A stretch of 64,000 nucleotides of DNA. It comes from Pseudoclavibacter sp. AY1H1. Lineage in GTDB: Bacteria; Actinomycetota; Actinomycetes; Actinomycetales; Microbacteriaceae. The DNA lies in NCBI RefSeq assembly GCF_002931055.1, contig NZ_PSXX01000007.1:124001-188000 (forward strand). Direction: 5' to 3'. The first letter of the stretch is position 1; every line of letters starts with the position of its first letter. Positions 28,539-39,242 of the stretch are shown one piece after another. The notes below the pieces were generated by a model. The model ran no database searches and was not told the DNA's origin. It saw only the letters and a list, made by a program, of their open reading frames with translations. Made by a program: the position numbers and the translations under genes.

Positions 28539-29482
28539 CCGCGCAGAGAGTTCAGCCAGTCGACCGCTTCCCCGAAGTGCTCGTCGCCCCACTTGGGGTC
28601 GACGACGACCGGCTTCCGGTCGGCACGCGGATACGAGCCGAGGAAGATGACGTGCGGACTGAACCGGCGAAGCCCGAGCAGCGCATCCGCCACCCTCGCA
28701 TCGTCGATGTGGCCGTCGAGGTCGAGCACGAAGCGATAGGAGCCGATGCGGTCGGGCAGCGGACGCGAGGTGATCATCGACAGGTTCACACCGCGAGTCG
28801 CGAACTGCTCCAGCATGACCATGAGCGATCCCGGGAACTCCTCGGGCAGCTCCACGATGAGGCTCGTCTTGTCGGCGCCCGTCCTGGCGGGCAGCTCGCG
28901 GCTCAGGCTGACGAGCGCGAAGCGCGTGCGCGCCATCTTGTTGTCCTGGATGTCCTCGGAGAGCACCGAGACGTCGAAGCGGCCCTCGACCCCCCGCGGC
29001 GCGATCGCGGCGTCGATGTCACCCCGCTCATCGAAGAGCGCATTGACGCTGGCGATGTTCGAGTTCGCGGCGACGTGCTCGTGGCCCGGGACGTGGGCGT
29101 GCAGCCACCTCCGGCACTGCCCGTACGCCACCGGATGCGCGGAGACGGTGCGGACATCCTCGAGACGGGTTCCGGGGCGCACCACGAGGCTGAAGGAGAT
29201 GGAGACCTCGTACTCCCCCGCGATCCGGAGCCCCGGAATCGTGGCGAGCGCATCCTGCGACGCCGTGACCCCACCCTCGATGCTGTTCTCGATCGCGATC
29301 ATCGCCGCGACGCTGCGCCCCGTCGTCACGTCGGCGAGCGCTTCGCCGACGTTGCTCACCGGCCGCCAGATCTGCCCCCGGGCCGCCTCGACCTGGCCGA
29401 GCGCCGCCTCCGTGAAGGTGCCCGCCGGCCCGAGGTAGGAGTACGTCTCTCGCTCATCTGGCACGGCACTGGCTTCGGTCAT
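28535..29482 (-). CDS. pheA: Prephenate dehydratase
   Basis: 315 residues from ATG 29482; the longer upstream frame covers the divergent intergenic region and is not real. The PDT domain has [35 protein letters not shown] and the catalytic-site motif [10 protein letters not shown]. The C-terminal ACT domain (about 210-290) has [20 protein letters not shown] followed by TSRPLP (the ESRP-like phenylalanine-binding site, here T-S-R-P). It converts prephenate to phenylpyruvate for phenylalanine synthesis with feedback control by Phe. Divergent from pgm, 67 bp between starts. Confidence 0.96.
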   Translation of the reverse strand: MTEASAVPDERETYSYLGPAGTFTEAALGQVEAARGQIWRPVSNVGEALADVTTGRSVAAMIAIENSIEGGVTASQDALATIPGLRIAGEYEVSISFSLVVRPGTRLEDVRTVSAHPVAYGQCRRWLHAHVPGHEHVAANSNIASVNALFDERGDIDAAIAPRGVEGRFDVSVLSEDIQDNKMARTRFALVSLSRELPARTGADKTSLIVELPEEFPGSLMVMLEQFATRGVNLSMITSRPLPDRIGSYRFVLDLDGHIDDARVADALLGLRRFSPHVIFLGSYPRADRKPVVVDPKWGDEHFGEAVDWLNSLRG

Positions 29483-29549
29483 GGAGATCAGCCTATGCCG
29501 ATGCTCGACTTCCTCCCCACGAGACACCTCGCGGTGCCAGACTGTGGAC

Positions 29550-31178
<1,629 letters not shown>

Positions 31179-31192
31179 CAGCGCGTCCTCGC

Positions 31193-31264
31193 ACGAAGAA
31201 CGCTGCCTGCGTCTCGCACCTCCGGTCAAGCTCGGGAGGTGCGGACGCAGGCAGCGTTCTTCGT
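31193..31264. terminator. Bidirectional terminator between pgm and the zinc-ribbon protein gene
   Basis: Nearly perfect 72-bp inverted repeat: ACGAAGAACGCTGCCTGCGT at the left and ACGCAGGCAGCGTTCTTCGT at the right, with an inner CGCACCTCC/GGAGGTGCG stem. The A/T-rich ends give a short U-run in both directions, fitting termination of both convergent transcripts. Confidence 0.9.
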
Positions 31265-31280
31265 CGTGCCGTGCGGGCCG

Positions 31281-33803
31281 CTACTGCCCTGCCGCTGGGG
31301 TCGGGTTCGTCGCGCTCAGGCGTCCGGCCTGACCGACTCCCGCCGAGTACTCGACGCTGACGATGTCACCAGATGCGTTGAAGCAGGTCACGCCGGTCTC
31401 GAACGTGATCTCGCACACGAACTCGCCGAGCGCCACGGGTGAGTCGTAGGGCTGTACGACGGCGCCCTCGGTCGGGATGTCGTCCGTGAGGCACGGGAAC
31501 GTGTAGCCGTTCGAGTCGAGACCGACCACGACGCCCGTCGCTCCCGCCTCGCAGGCCTGTTCCGGGACCTCGAAGCCAACCGTGTACTGCTGGCAGGTGA
31601 CACCCGTCTCCGGGGTGATCTGGCAGCGGATGTTGCCGGTCTCGCTCGTGAACGTGACCGGGGCGAAGTTGGGGTCGGCAACGGCGGCGGGGACGGCGGG
31701 CGTCGTCGGATCCTCGGTCGCTGGCTGTTCCTGCGCAGTCTCGCTCGCTGTCGGCTCGTCGCGGTTCGCGCCGACGACATTGCCGATCATGATGGCGGAC
31801 AGGATGAGCAGGATCGAGCCGACCACCGAGAGCGCGATGACGCCGAGACGGCGACGGTTGCGGTTGTCGAGGCCGCGGACGGCCGCTCCCATGCGACCGC
31901 CGCCACCGCCGTTGCCGCCGCCGAGGGCCGCCCCGACCCGATCGAACGGGTTGCGGTCGGAGGGCTTGAGGTCTGGCCCGTCGCCGACCGGTCCGGCGGA
32001 GGTGGGTGCAGGAGACCTGGGCGGGGCTCCCGCCGGTGCGGCAGACGCCGTGGCGGCCTGAGCGGGCCGGCGAGCCGCGCGCGCTCCGGCGGATGCGGGC
32101 GCCGACGGCTGCTCGCTTGCGTCGTCTTCGTCGAACCAGCTCGAGAGGAGTTCCCTGGCCGGGTCCTCTTCGCGCTGGCCATCGTCGGACCGCGGCGGCC
32201 GCGTCGTGCCTCGCTCGGAGGGCAGTGATGGAGCAGCCCCAGCAACTGCGGCTCCGGCGGCGGTTGCAGCTGCGGTGCCAGCGGCTGCCTGCCGATCGCG
32301 GTCGTCAGCAGGGGCGTGGTCGAACTCCTGGCTCGCACCCTGTCGCGGCAGCGCGCGAGTCCGCGGTTCGGCGTCTGGCGCGTGCTCGGCCACGGGTGGC
32401 TGTGGGGCCTGGGGCGCCTGCGGGGCGGATGGCGCTGGCGGGATCTGCGCAGCTGGCGTGGCTGGCGCGCCGAAGAGATCGGCCGCATCCTGCCGCTCGG
32501 ACTCTCGTGCGCCTCCGAAGCTCTCCCGGGTTCGCGAGGGCAGCGGCACGATGCCGGTCTGCTCGAAGTCGCGGGAGACGATGGGGCGATCCGAGTCGTC
32601 CAGGACGCTGCCGTCGCTGCGCTCTCCGGCGAGGAGCTCATCGAAGGCGCTGCTCTCCGCGGGTGCTGCGCGCGGCGGCTCGCCCGGCACGACTGCAGGC
32701 CCGCTCGGGAAGACAGGGGCTGCGGATGCGCCCCGCAGGGGGTCGCCGGTCGCCGGCATCGGCGGCGAAGACGGGACCACCCTCGGCGCGGGAGCAGCTG
32801 GCGGGTCGGCGCGGAAGGACGGGATCCTGGGGCTGCTCGCGGGAGCCTGCGGCTCGGCCGTCGTGGCCTCGCGCGGCCCCTCGTTCGCGGGTGCTGCCGG
32901 CGTGGAGTCCTCGGCCTGCGCCGGTGGGCGGCCGAACTGCGGCGCCGCGCTTGTCGGCACTGCGGCAGGGGGTGCTGCGGGCTCGACTGGCGCAGCGGGG
33001 ACTGCGGGTGCTGCGGGTGCCGCGGGTTCGGCGGGTGCCGAGGCCACGGGAGCCGGGTCGCCAGTGCCCTCGAGGCCGGAGAACCAGCTCGGGACCTGGC
33101 CTCGGGCCTCGTCGTCGCTACCAGACGATCCGGTCGGACCGGCGGCGCGCGTCGGCGTGCTCATGGGAAGCACATCGAACTCAGTGGTCGGCGGCTCGAA
33201 GGCGAACGCGTCGCGAACCGGACCCGTAGCGCCCGGCGCCGCTGGAGCATCCGCCTCGGCAGGCGTCGATGCGGGCGTCGGCTCCTCGACGGGGGGCTCG
33301 ACCGCTGTGGGAACGGCCGGCTTCCTCGGGACCGCGGGGGTCGGGGGAGAGAAGGGCTCCGCTGCGACCGGGTTCGGGGCGACGATGTCGCGCTCACCCG
33401 TGGCACGCAGGTCGGGGTTGAACCGGCGGCGCGAGCGGAGGTACGACTGCGGTTCCGGGGCAGCCGACTCGGCGTCGTCAGCCTCGTCGTCGTCAGCCTC
33501 CGGTGCGCTCGGCGACGCGGCCTTCGGCCGGTACCGTGCGAAGAAGTCGTCGCCGTCGCTCGACGGTGGAGCCGCCTGCTGCGCTTCCTCGCGAGCACGA
33601 CCCACCACCTCGGAGGGCGGAGTGGGCGCGGAGGCGTTCCAGCGGAACCCGCCAGCACCGATATCCGCGGGACGGCGAGGCGCCGCGTTGCTGCCTTCGC
33701 CCTCAGTGGCGCGAGGACGCGCGACCGTCAGCTTGGTACCGCACTCGGCACAGAATCTCTGTCCGACCTGCGCTTCGGCACCACACGTGGGGCACGTTGC
33801 CAT
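31281..33803 (-). CDS. Zinc-ribbon, long disordered, single-pass membrane protein
   Basis: 840 residues from ATG 33803, chosen because AGGAGG lies just upstream. The first 27 residues are a zinc ribbon (CPTCGAEAQVGQRFCAECG: two CxxC pairs). About 590 residues of Ala/Pro-rich, probably disordered sequence follow (roughly 30-620). One membrane helix (VIALSVVGSILLILSAIMIGN) comes before an outer domain of about 150 residues with six cysteines in the pattern NIRCQITPETGVTCQQ and FVCEITFETGVTCFNASG, two similar modules that could form disulfides. Topology would put the zinc ribbon inside and the Cys-rich repeat outside. Function unknown. Confidence 0.7.
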   Translation of the reverse strand: MATCPTCGAEAQVGQRFCAECGTKLTVARPRATEGEGSNAAPRRPADIGAGGFRWNASAPTPPSEVVGRAREEAQQAAPPSSDGDDFFARYRPKAASPSAPEADDDEADDAESAAPEPQSYLRSRRRFNPDLRATGERDIVAPNPVAAEPFSPPTPAVPRKPAVPTAVEPPVEEPTPASTPAEADAPAAPGATGPVRDAFAFEPPTTEFDVLPMSTPTRAAGPTGSSGSDDEARGQVPSWFSGLEGTGDPAPVASAPAEPAAPAAPAVPAAPVEPAAPPAAVPTSAAPQFGRPPAQAEDSTPAAPANEGPREATTAEPQAPASSPRIPSFRADPPAAPAPRVVPSSPPMPATGDPLRGASAAPVFPSGPAVVPGEPPRAAPAESSAFDELLAGERSDGSVLDDSDRPIVSRDFEQTGIVPLPSRTRESFGGARESERQDAADLFGAPATPAAQIPPAPSAPQAPQAPQPPVAEHAPDAEPRTRALPRQGASQEFDHAPADDRDRQAAAGTAAATAAGAAVAGAAPSLPSERGTTRPPRSDDGQREEDPARELLSSWFDEDDASEQPSAPASAGARAARRPAQAATASAAPAGAPPRSPAPTSAGPVGDGPDLKPSDRNPFDRVGAALGGGNGGGGGRMGAAVRGLDNRNRRRLGVIALSVVGSILLILSAIMIGNVVGANRDEPTASETAQEQPATEDPTTPAVPAAVADPNFAPVTFTSETGNIRCQITPETGVTCQQYTVGFEVPEQACEAGATGVVVGLDSNGYTFPCLTDDIPTEGAVVQPYDSPVALGEFVCEITFETGVTCFNASGDIVSVEYSAGVGQAGRLSATNPTPAAGQ

Positions 33804-33872
33804 CTCGACCTCCTGGTCTTGGAGTGCTTCTGCTTTCAAAGCTCTGGCAGAACTCTACCGAGCATCGTCTTC

Positions 33873-34805
33873 TCAGTAGCCCGGTGCCGCGGGAGCGGCA
33901 AGGAATTCCTCGTACGTCGTCGCGCCGGCCGCCTGCATCGCGGCCGATGTCTCGGCGCCCACGTAGCGGTAGTGCCAGGGCTCGAACTCGTATCCGGTAG
34001 TCGCGGTGGCTCCGTCGGGGAAGCGCAGGATGAACCCGAACCGGTGCGCGTTGGCAGCGAGCCACTGCCCACCGGCGGTCGTCGAGAAGCACTGCTCGAG
34101 GACGCAGCCCTCTCCCTGTGAGGAGATGTCTGCGGCGAGCCCCGTCTGGTGCTCGCTGTAGCCGGGCCGGGCCGAGGTGAGGTCGGCGGCTTCCTGCCCC
34201 AACTCGGCGACGTAGCCGGTGTACAGCTCCGTCTGGAGCCCGTAGTCGCGGTACCCGCTGGTCATGTCGAGGGTGAGGCCGGCTTCGGCGCTGGCCGCCG
34301 CGAACATGGTCTGCACTGCGGTTGCCGCTTCCGAGCGGAGCGAGTGGCCGTTGGCGGAGGGGACGCCGATGTCGGACATCGCCACGAGATCGCCCGGCGC
34401 ATAGTCGGCCGGGGAGAGCGGGGTCTGCTTGTTGACGAGCACCGTGATGCTGTTGGGGTCCGTGATGTTCAGGGCCGCCGCAGGGGGCTGCGTCTCCGTC
34501 GGGGTGGGGTCTGCCGTCGGGGTGGACTCCGGCGTCGGTGTCGAGGTCGCCGAGGCAGATGGGGTCGCGGGCGGCGTCGTGGATGCGATCGTCGGCACGT
34601 TCGCATCCCCGTTCGATGCCGCGGTGACCGCCCAATAGACGAAGCCGCCGCCGAGCAGGACGACCACGGCCAGCGCCGCCGCTGCGATCTTCCTGTTGCG
34701 GCGAACCCGCGCGGAGACTCCCCGCTTGGTGCGCTCCGTCCGCTCAGCGCGCTCAGCACGACGCCCCTGATCGTCGGGTGCTTGGCCCTGCTGCTCCTCA
34801 GTCAC
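33873..34805 (-). CDS. VanY/M15B-type D-alanyl-D-alanine carboxypeptidase, membrane-anchored
   Basis: 310 residues. A charged cytoplasmic N-terminus (AERAERTERTKRG), one membrane helix (AAAALAVVVLLGGGFVYWAV) and a Ser/Thr/Pro spacer precede the M15B domain. Metal and catalytic motifs: SGYRDYGLQTELY, SARPGYSEHQTGLAADIS (zinc His and Asp), and FEPWHYRYVG (catalytic Glu and zinc His). It trims D-Ala from peptidoglycan stem peptides on the outer face. It lies 69 bp upstream of the zinc-ribbon membrane protein gene on the same strand. Confidence 0.9.
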   Translation of the reverse strand: MTEEQQGQAPDDQGRRAERAERTERTKRGVSARVRRNRKIAAAALAVVVLLGGGFVYWAVTAASNGDANVPTIASTTPPATPSASATSTPTPESTPTADPTPTETQPPAAALNITDPNSITVLVNKQTPLSPADYAPGDLVAMSDIGVPSANGHSLRSEAATAVQTMFAAASAEAGLTLDMTSGYRDYGLQTELYTGYVAELGQEAADLTSARPGYSEHQTGLAADISSQGEGCVLEQCFSTTAGGQWLAANAHRFGFILRFPDGATATTGYEFEPWHYRYVGAETSAAMQAAGATTYEEFLAAPAAPGY

Positions 34806-34952
34806 CGGTCAACCCTCGCACAGCCTTGCGCACGCGCCCCAGGGGCTGGCCGAGTGGCGCGGATACGAGGGACGGCCTCGCCGCGAGCGGCGCACGGGAC
34901 TGGCACAGCCGACATCGAGGTGGCTGTTCGCGGCACGGCGTACCCTCTGGCC

Positions 34953-35240
34953 ATGTCAAACACCGTCCAGCACCAGCAGGATCGCTCGCGCTTCGCCCTC
35001 AACGACGGCGACGGCAACGAACTCGGCTACCTGAGCTACGTCACGACGGCCGATGCGATCGTCATCGACCACACCGTCGTCGACCCCGCCTACCAGGGGC
35101 AGGGTCTCGCCGCCGTCCTGACGGATGCGGCGCTCACGGCCCTCGGCGAGCAGTCGGCCCTCACGATCGTGCCGCAGTGCCCGTACGTCGCCTCGTTCAT
35201 CCGCAAGAACCCCGAGTTCCAGGCCCTCACCACTCGCTGA
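34953..35240 (+). CDS. Small GNAT-fold N-acetyltransferase (YjdJ/NATD1-like)
   Basis: 95 residues from ATG 34953. Single small GNAT domain of the Gcn5-related YjdJ-like type: RFALNDGDGNELGYLSYV, ADAIVIDHTVVDPAYQGQGL (acetyl-CoA loop QGQGLAAVL), then IVPQCPYVASFIRKNPEF, whose CPYV is typical of this subfamily. Substrate unknown. Convergent with eccC, 30 bp between stops. Confidence 0.88.
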   Translation: MSNTVQHQQDRSRFALNDGDGNELGYLSYVTTADAIVIDHTVVDPAYQGQGLAAVLTDAALTALGEQSALTIVPQCPYVASFIRKNPEFQALTTR

Positions 35241-35270
35241 CCTCGGCGGGGCGGGGGCAGGGCGGAGGGG

Positions 35271-38200
35271 TCAGAGGGCCTCGGGGAGGTTCGCGAGCTG
35301 CACGACCGCGGGTGCCTCGCCGCGGCGCAGGTACTTGCCGCGCCCAGGGGGCATCCGCTCGGCGTAGACGCGAGGCGCGATCTGGCCCTCGCTGCGGTCG
35401 CCGGAGAGCAGCAGCAGCGCACCGCCCGTGTCGCGCGTACTCTGGAGGAACGGCGCGTACATGGCCCTCGTCGAGCCTGCCACCGGCCTCGTCACGACGA
35501 TGTGGATGCCAAGGTCCCGGGCCGCGGGCAGGTGCGGCCCGAGCGCGCCGAGCGGGTCCGTGCCACCCGCCGCGACGATGTCGTAGTCGTCGACGAGCAG
35601 CACGACCCTCGGCGTCTTGCGCAGCTGCTCGGCGGTGCGTCCGGGACGCTCGGCGAGCTCGCTCGCGATGGAAGCGGCCAGCCCGCTGGCCTGAGCGGCC
35701 GATCTGGCGTGCGCCGCGAGGTATTCCTCGGGGATGACGCTCGGCACCTTGCCGCGCGGGTCGACGACCGCGATGGCGAGCTCGTCCGGCGTGAACCGGT
35801 CGACGAGCCCCTTCGCGATGACGCGCAGTGCCGTCGACTTGCCGCTCTTCGCGTCCCCGAGCACAACCAGGTGCTGGTCGGAGTCGAGGAAGTCCCAGAG
35901 GGCGGTGTCCATCGTGTCCTGTCGGAGCCCAAGGGGCACGGCCGTCGGCTCGTCGGCTGCGTCAGGGAGCGTCGACGCGTCGATGGTGTTCGGCAGGAGC
36001 CGGATGGGGGCCGCCGCCGGCCCACTCCAGGACTCCGCGGCGCGAGCAGCGAGCTCCTCGAGTGCCTCGCCGACCTGGTCCGGGTCGACCGCTTCCAGCG
36101 TCGGGAGGGCGAACTGGGCGAGCGTCTTCGCGTCGGTGAGGGCGCGCCCACGGGAGTCGGGCGGCACGGATTTCGCGAGCTTACGGTCGATGGCGGAGTC
36201 GGCGGGGTCGTTGAGGCGCAGCTCGATGCGCGTGCCGAAGAGCGACTGGTGGGCCATGCGCAGCTCGCTCCAGCGACCGAGCGTCACGACGAGGTGGATG
36301 CCGTAGCTGGAGGCCTGCAGCATGAGCTTCGTGAAGGGGCCGTCGAGGTGCTCGAAGTCCTGACGGAGCGCGCCGTATCCGTCGACGAGCAGCACGATGT
36401 CGGCGGTCGGGAGCTCCGGCAGCTTGCCGGCTGCGTGCATGGCCCGCAGCTGCGCCGTGCTGTCGATGCTGTGGCGCTTGAACAGCTCCTCGCGCATGCG
36501 GAGCATGGCGGTGAGCTCCTCGACGAGGCGCACGAGGCGAGAGTCGTCGCCCCGAGCGGCGACACCGCCGACGTGCGGGAACGCTTCGAGCCTGCGCAGT
36601 CCACCACCCGTGAGGTCCATGCCGTAGATGCCGACGGCCCCCGGCGACCCGCTCAGCGCGAGGGAGGCCGCGATCGTGCGAAGCGCGGTGCTGCGCCCCG
36701 ATTGCGGCCCGCCGATGATGGCGATGTGGCCGCCGGACTTGGTGAGGTCGAGCACCCAGGGTTCCTGGCGCTGGTTCGCGGGCTCGTCCTCGACGCCGAC
36801 GACGATGCGCAGCGGATGCCCGTCGCTCGGGTCGGCGAGGGAGGCGGCGCCGGCGATCGTCGGCTCGGCGGCGGGCCCGGATCCGGCGGCGAAGGCGTCG
36901 CCCAGCGAGATGCGCTCGGCGAGTGGCGGCAGCCACACCGGCCGGACCTTGTGCGGCCGGTCGAGCTGCGCGACGAGGTCGTCGATGAGGGTGCGCCGCG
37001 TCTCCGGCGCACGCAGCACGAGCGGCGCATCCGGGCCTCCCCCGCTCTCGATGCCGTTGTAGGCGGGGACCTCGACGATGCGCGGATGCTCGTCGTCGGA
37101 GGCAGGGCGCGCCTCGGCGACCTCGTCGACCGGCCCGGAGACGTAGCCGGCGTGGAAGCGCTGGTAGACGCTCGTGTCGACCTTCAGGTAGCCGTAGCCG
37201 GGGATTGGCGGCAGGTGGAACGCATCGTTGGAGCCGAGGACCACCTGGGACTCCGCCTCGCTGAAGGTGCGCAGGCCGAGGCGGTAGGAGAGGTAGGTGT
37301 CGAGCCCCCGCAGCTTCCCTCCCTCGATGCGCTGGCTCGAGAGGAGGAGGTGGACGCCGATGGAGCGGCCGATGCGGCCGATCTGCAGGAAGAGGTCGAT
37401 GAAGTCGGGTTCGGCGGTGAGGAGCTCGCCGAACTCGTCGATGACGACGAACAGGTGCGGCATGGGCGCCAGCTCGGGGCGGGTGCGCCGCAGCTCGCGG
37501 TAGTGGGAGATCGAAGGCGACGAGTCGGCGCTCTTGAGGAGCTGCTGGCGGCGCACGACCTCACCCTGCAGTGAGGCCTTGGCGCGGACCGTGAGCTGCG
37601 GGTCGTCAGCGAGGTTGTCGATGAGGCCGGCCAGGTGCGGCAGTCCCTCGAACGGCGCGAAGGCGGCGCCGCCCTTGTAGTCGACGAGGATCATCGCGAG
37701 GTCTTCCGGCGGGTGGGAGACGGCGAGCGACAGGATGAGGGTGCGCAGCATCTCGGACTTGCCGGACCCGGTGGCTCCGATGCAGATGCCGTGCGGGCCC
37801 ATGCCCTGCTGCGCGCTCTCCTTGAGGTCGAGGTGCACGGGTCGCCCTTGGTCGTTGACGCCGAACGCGACGCGGAGGAACTCCGCTGGCTGCCGTGGCG
37901 CCCAGACGCGGTCGAGGGAGACGGGCCTGTCGAGGGGCACGCCCAGGATCTCGGCGATGTCGGCGGCTGGGCCCTCGTCGTCGCGAGCGCCCGCCGCCGC
38001 GAAGGTGCGCTTCGCGGCAAGGGTCCTGGCGAGGCCGTCGAAGGCGGTCGCGGTGAGCTCGTCGGCGTCGAACTGCACAGTCCGCTGTCCGCTGCCGCCG
38101 GCATCGTGGGTGAGGCGCGCTGCCCCGTCCGCGTCGAGCTCGATGCGGACGTCGACGTCGTCGGGCTCGTCGAGGCGATCGTCGATGAGGTGGATGACGG

Positions 38201-39242
38201 TGACGCCGATCTCGCTCGGCGTGTAGCTGCGGTCGGGCAGCTGCAACGGTCGGGCGGGCTCTCCGTGGCGGTCGTCGATGACGACGAGGCTGGTCAGCGC
38301 GGTGGCCTTGCCGCCCCGGCGCCTCGCGGCGGCCGCCGTCTGCGTGCGGTCGAGGAGCTCGCTGCCGAGCACGGCGGCGAGCTGCCGCAGCTCGGGGGCG
38401 ACGCGACGCGCGGGCACGGGCCCGTCGAACAGCCGGGGGTTCTGCGCGTGCGGCAGCAGGTCGAAGCCCCGCCAGTCGTCGCCGCGATCTGGGGCGAAGG
38501 CGGCGGCGAGCTGCACGTCGTCGGGCAGCTGGTGGCTTGCGAGCTGGGCGACGAGGCCGCGGGCGAGGGGCACGGTCCGCTCCCGCGGCCCGATGACGGC
38601 GACGACGGATGCGCCGCGAAGGTCAGCTATGGCGGGCATGCCGGGGATCTCGCTGTGCGTTTCGGCGAGCAGCTGCGCTTCGCGGAGCAGGATGGGGTCG
38701 GCGGGCTCGGTGGGCGAATCCTCGGCGGCCACCGCGAGCTGGAACCACGGCACGGTCGCCGTTCCCACGCGCGCCTGCAGGTGGTCGGCGTCGCCTCTGC
38801 GGCGGTCCCAGAGGCGCGCGGGGTCGTGCACAAGGGAGGCGAGCCCGCTGCGGTCGGGGTGCACGAGCCTCGCGGCCCGCACCGCATCCGTCGCCTCGTC
38901 ACGCAGCTCGCTGCGCTGCCGTTCGAGGTAGTCGAGGTAGCGCTTGCGGCGGAGGCGGAGCGCGCGCCCGGCGCGGCCCCGCGCGGAGACGGCGAAGCCG
39001 ACGCCCGAGACGATCGCGACGACGAACACGATGCCCGCGATGAAGAGGAACAGCGGCTGCCCGTTGCGCATGACGACCATCATCGTCACGGAGGTGAGGG
39101 CGCCGACGACCGGCAGGAGGAACTGGAACGGCGTCGCGCTCGCCTCGTCGCTGAGCGTGGGGGGCGAGGCGAGCTGCCTCGCCTCGGGCCTGGGCGCGGG
39201 GAAGACCGTGCGCGTGGGGCGGTGGGCGTCGCGGATGCTCAC
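35271..39242 (-). CDS. eccC: T7SS FtsK/SpoIIIE-type ATPase EccC (fused a+b)
   Basis: 1323 residues from GTG 39242, which overlaps the previous stop (GTGA). Two membrane helices (about 38-58 and 63-86) anchor it. Three FtsK-like ATPase modules follow: D1 Walker A GATGSGKSEM near residue 490 with Walker B ILVDYKGG; D2 GGPQSGRSTA near 847 (Lys replaced by Arg); D3 GDAKSGKSTA near 1132. EccC is the motor that recognises the C-terminal signals of WXG100 substrates and drives ESX export. The intact D1 and weakened D2 fit the known picture that D1 is the essential hydrolysing site. The in-frame extension to 40541 belongs to other genes. Confidence 0.96.
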   Translation of the reverse strand: MSIRDAHRPTRTVFPAPRPEARQLASPPTLSDEASATPFQFLLPVVGALTSVTMMVVMRNGQPLFLFIAGIVFVVAIVSGVGFAVSARGRAGRALRLRRKRYLDYLERQRSELRDEATDAVRAARLVHPDRSGLASLVHDPARLWDRRRGDADHLQARVGTATVPWFQLAVAAEDSPTEPADPILLREAQLLAETHSEIPGMPAIADLRGASVVAVIGPRERTVPLARGLVAQLASHQLPDDVQLAAAFAPDRGDDWRGFDLLPHAQNPRLFDGPVPARRVAPELRQLAAVLGSELLDRTQTAAAARRRGGKATALTSLVVIDDRHGEPARPLQLPDRSYTPSEIGVTVIHLIDDRLDEPDDVDVRIELDADGAARLTHDAGGSGQRTVQFDADELTATAFDGLARTLAAKRTFAAAGARDDEGPAADIAEILGVPLDRPVSLDRVWAPRQPAEFLRVAFGVNDQGRPVHLDLKESAQQGMGPHGICIGATGSGKSEMLRTLILSLAVSHPPEDLAMILVDYKGGAAFAPFEGLPHLAGLIDNLADDPQLTVRAKASLQGEVVRRQQLLKSADSSPSISHYRELRRTRPELAPMPHLFVVIDEFGELLTAEPDFIDLFLQIGRIGRSIGVHLLLSSQRIEGGKLRGLDTYLSYRLGLRTFSEAESQVVLGSNDAFHLPPIPGYGYLKVDTSVYQRFHAGYVSGPVDEVAEARPASDDEHPRIVEVPAYNGIESGGGPDAPLVLRAPETRRTLIDDLVAQLDRPHKVRPVWLPPLAERISLGDAFAAGSGPAAEPTIAGAASLADPSDGHPLRIVVGVEDEPANQRQEPWVLDLTKSGGHIAIIGGPQSGRSTALRTIAASLALSGSPGAVGIYGMDLTGGGLRRLEAFPHVGGVAARGDDSRLVRLVEELTAMLRMREELFKRHSIDSTAQLRAMHAAGKLPELPTADIVLLVDGYGALRQDFEHLDGPFTKLMLQASSYGIHLVVTLGRWSELRMAHQSLFGTRIELRLNDPADSAIDRKLAKSVPPDSRGRALTDAKTLAQFALPTLEAVDPDQVGEALEELAARAAESWSGPAAAPIRLLPNTIDASTLPDAADEPTAVPLGLRQDTMDTALWDFLDSDQHLVVLGDAKSGKSTALRVIAKGLVDRFTPDELAIAVVDPRGKVPSVIPEEYLAAHARSAAQASGLAASIASELAERPGRTAEQLRKTPRVVLLVDDYDIVAAGGTDPLGALGPHLPAARDLGIHIVVTRPVAGSTRAMYAPFLQSTRDTGGALLLLSGDRSEGQIAPRVYAERMPPGRGKYLRRGEAPAVVQLANLPEAL

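Noticed and set aside
35502-37574. Long open + frame over eccC
   Set aside because: Antisense to conserved EccC ATPase modules with no domain of its own.
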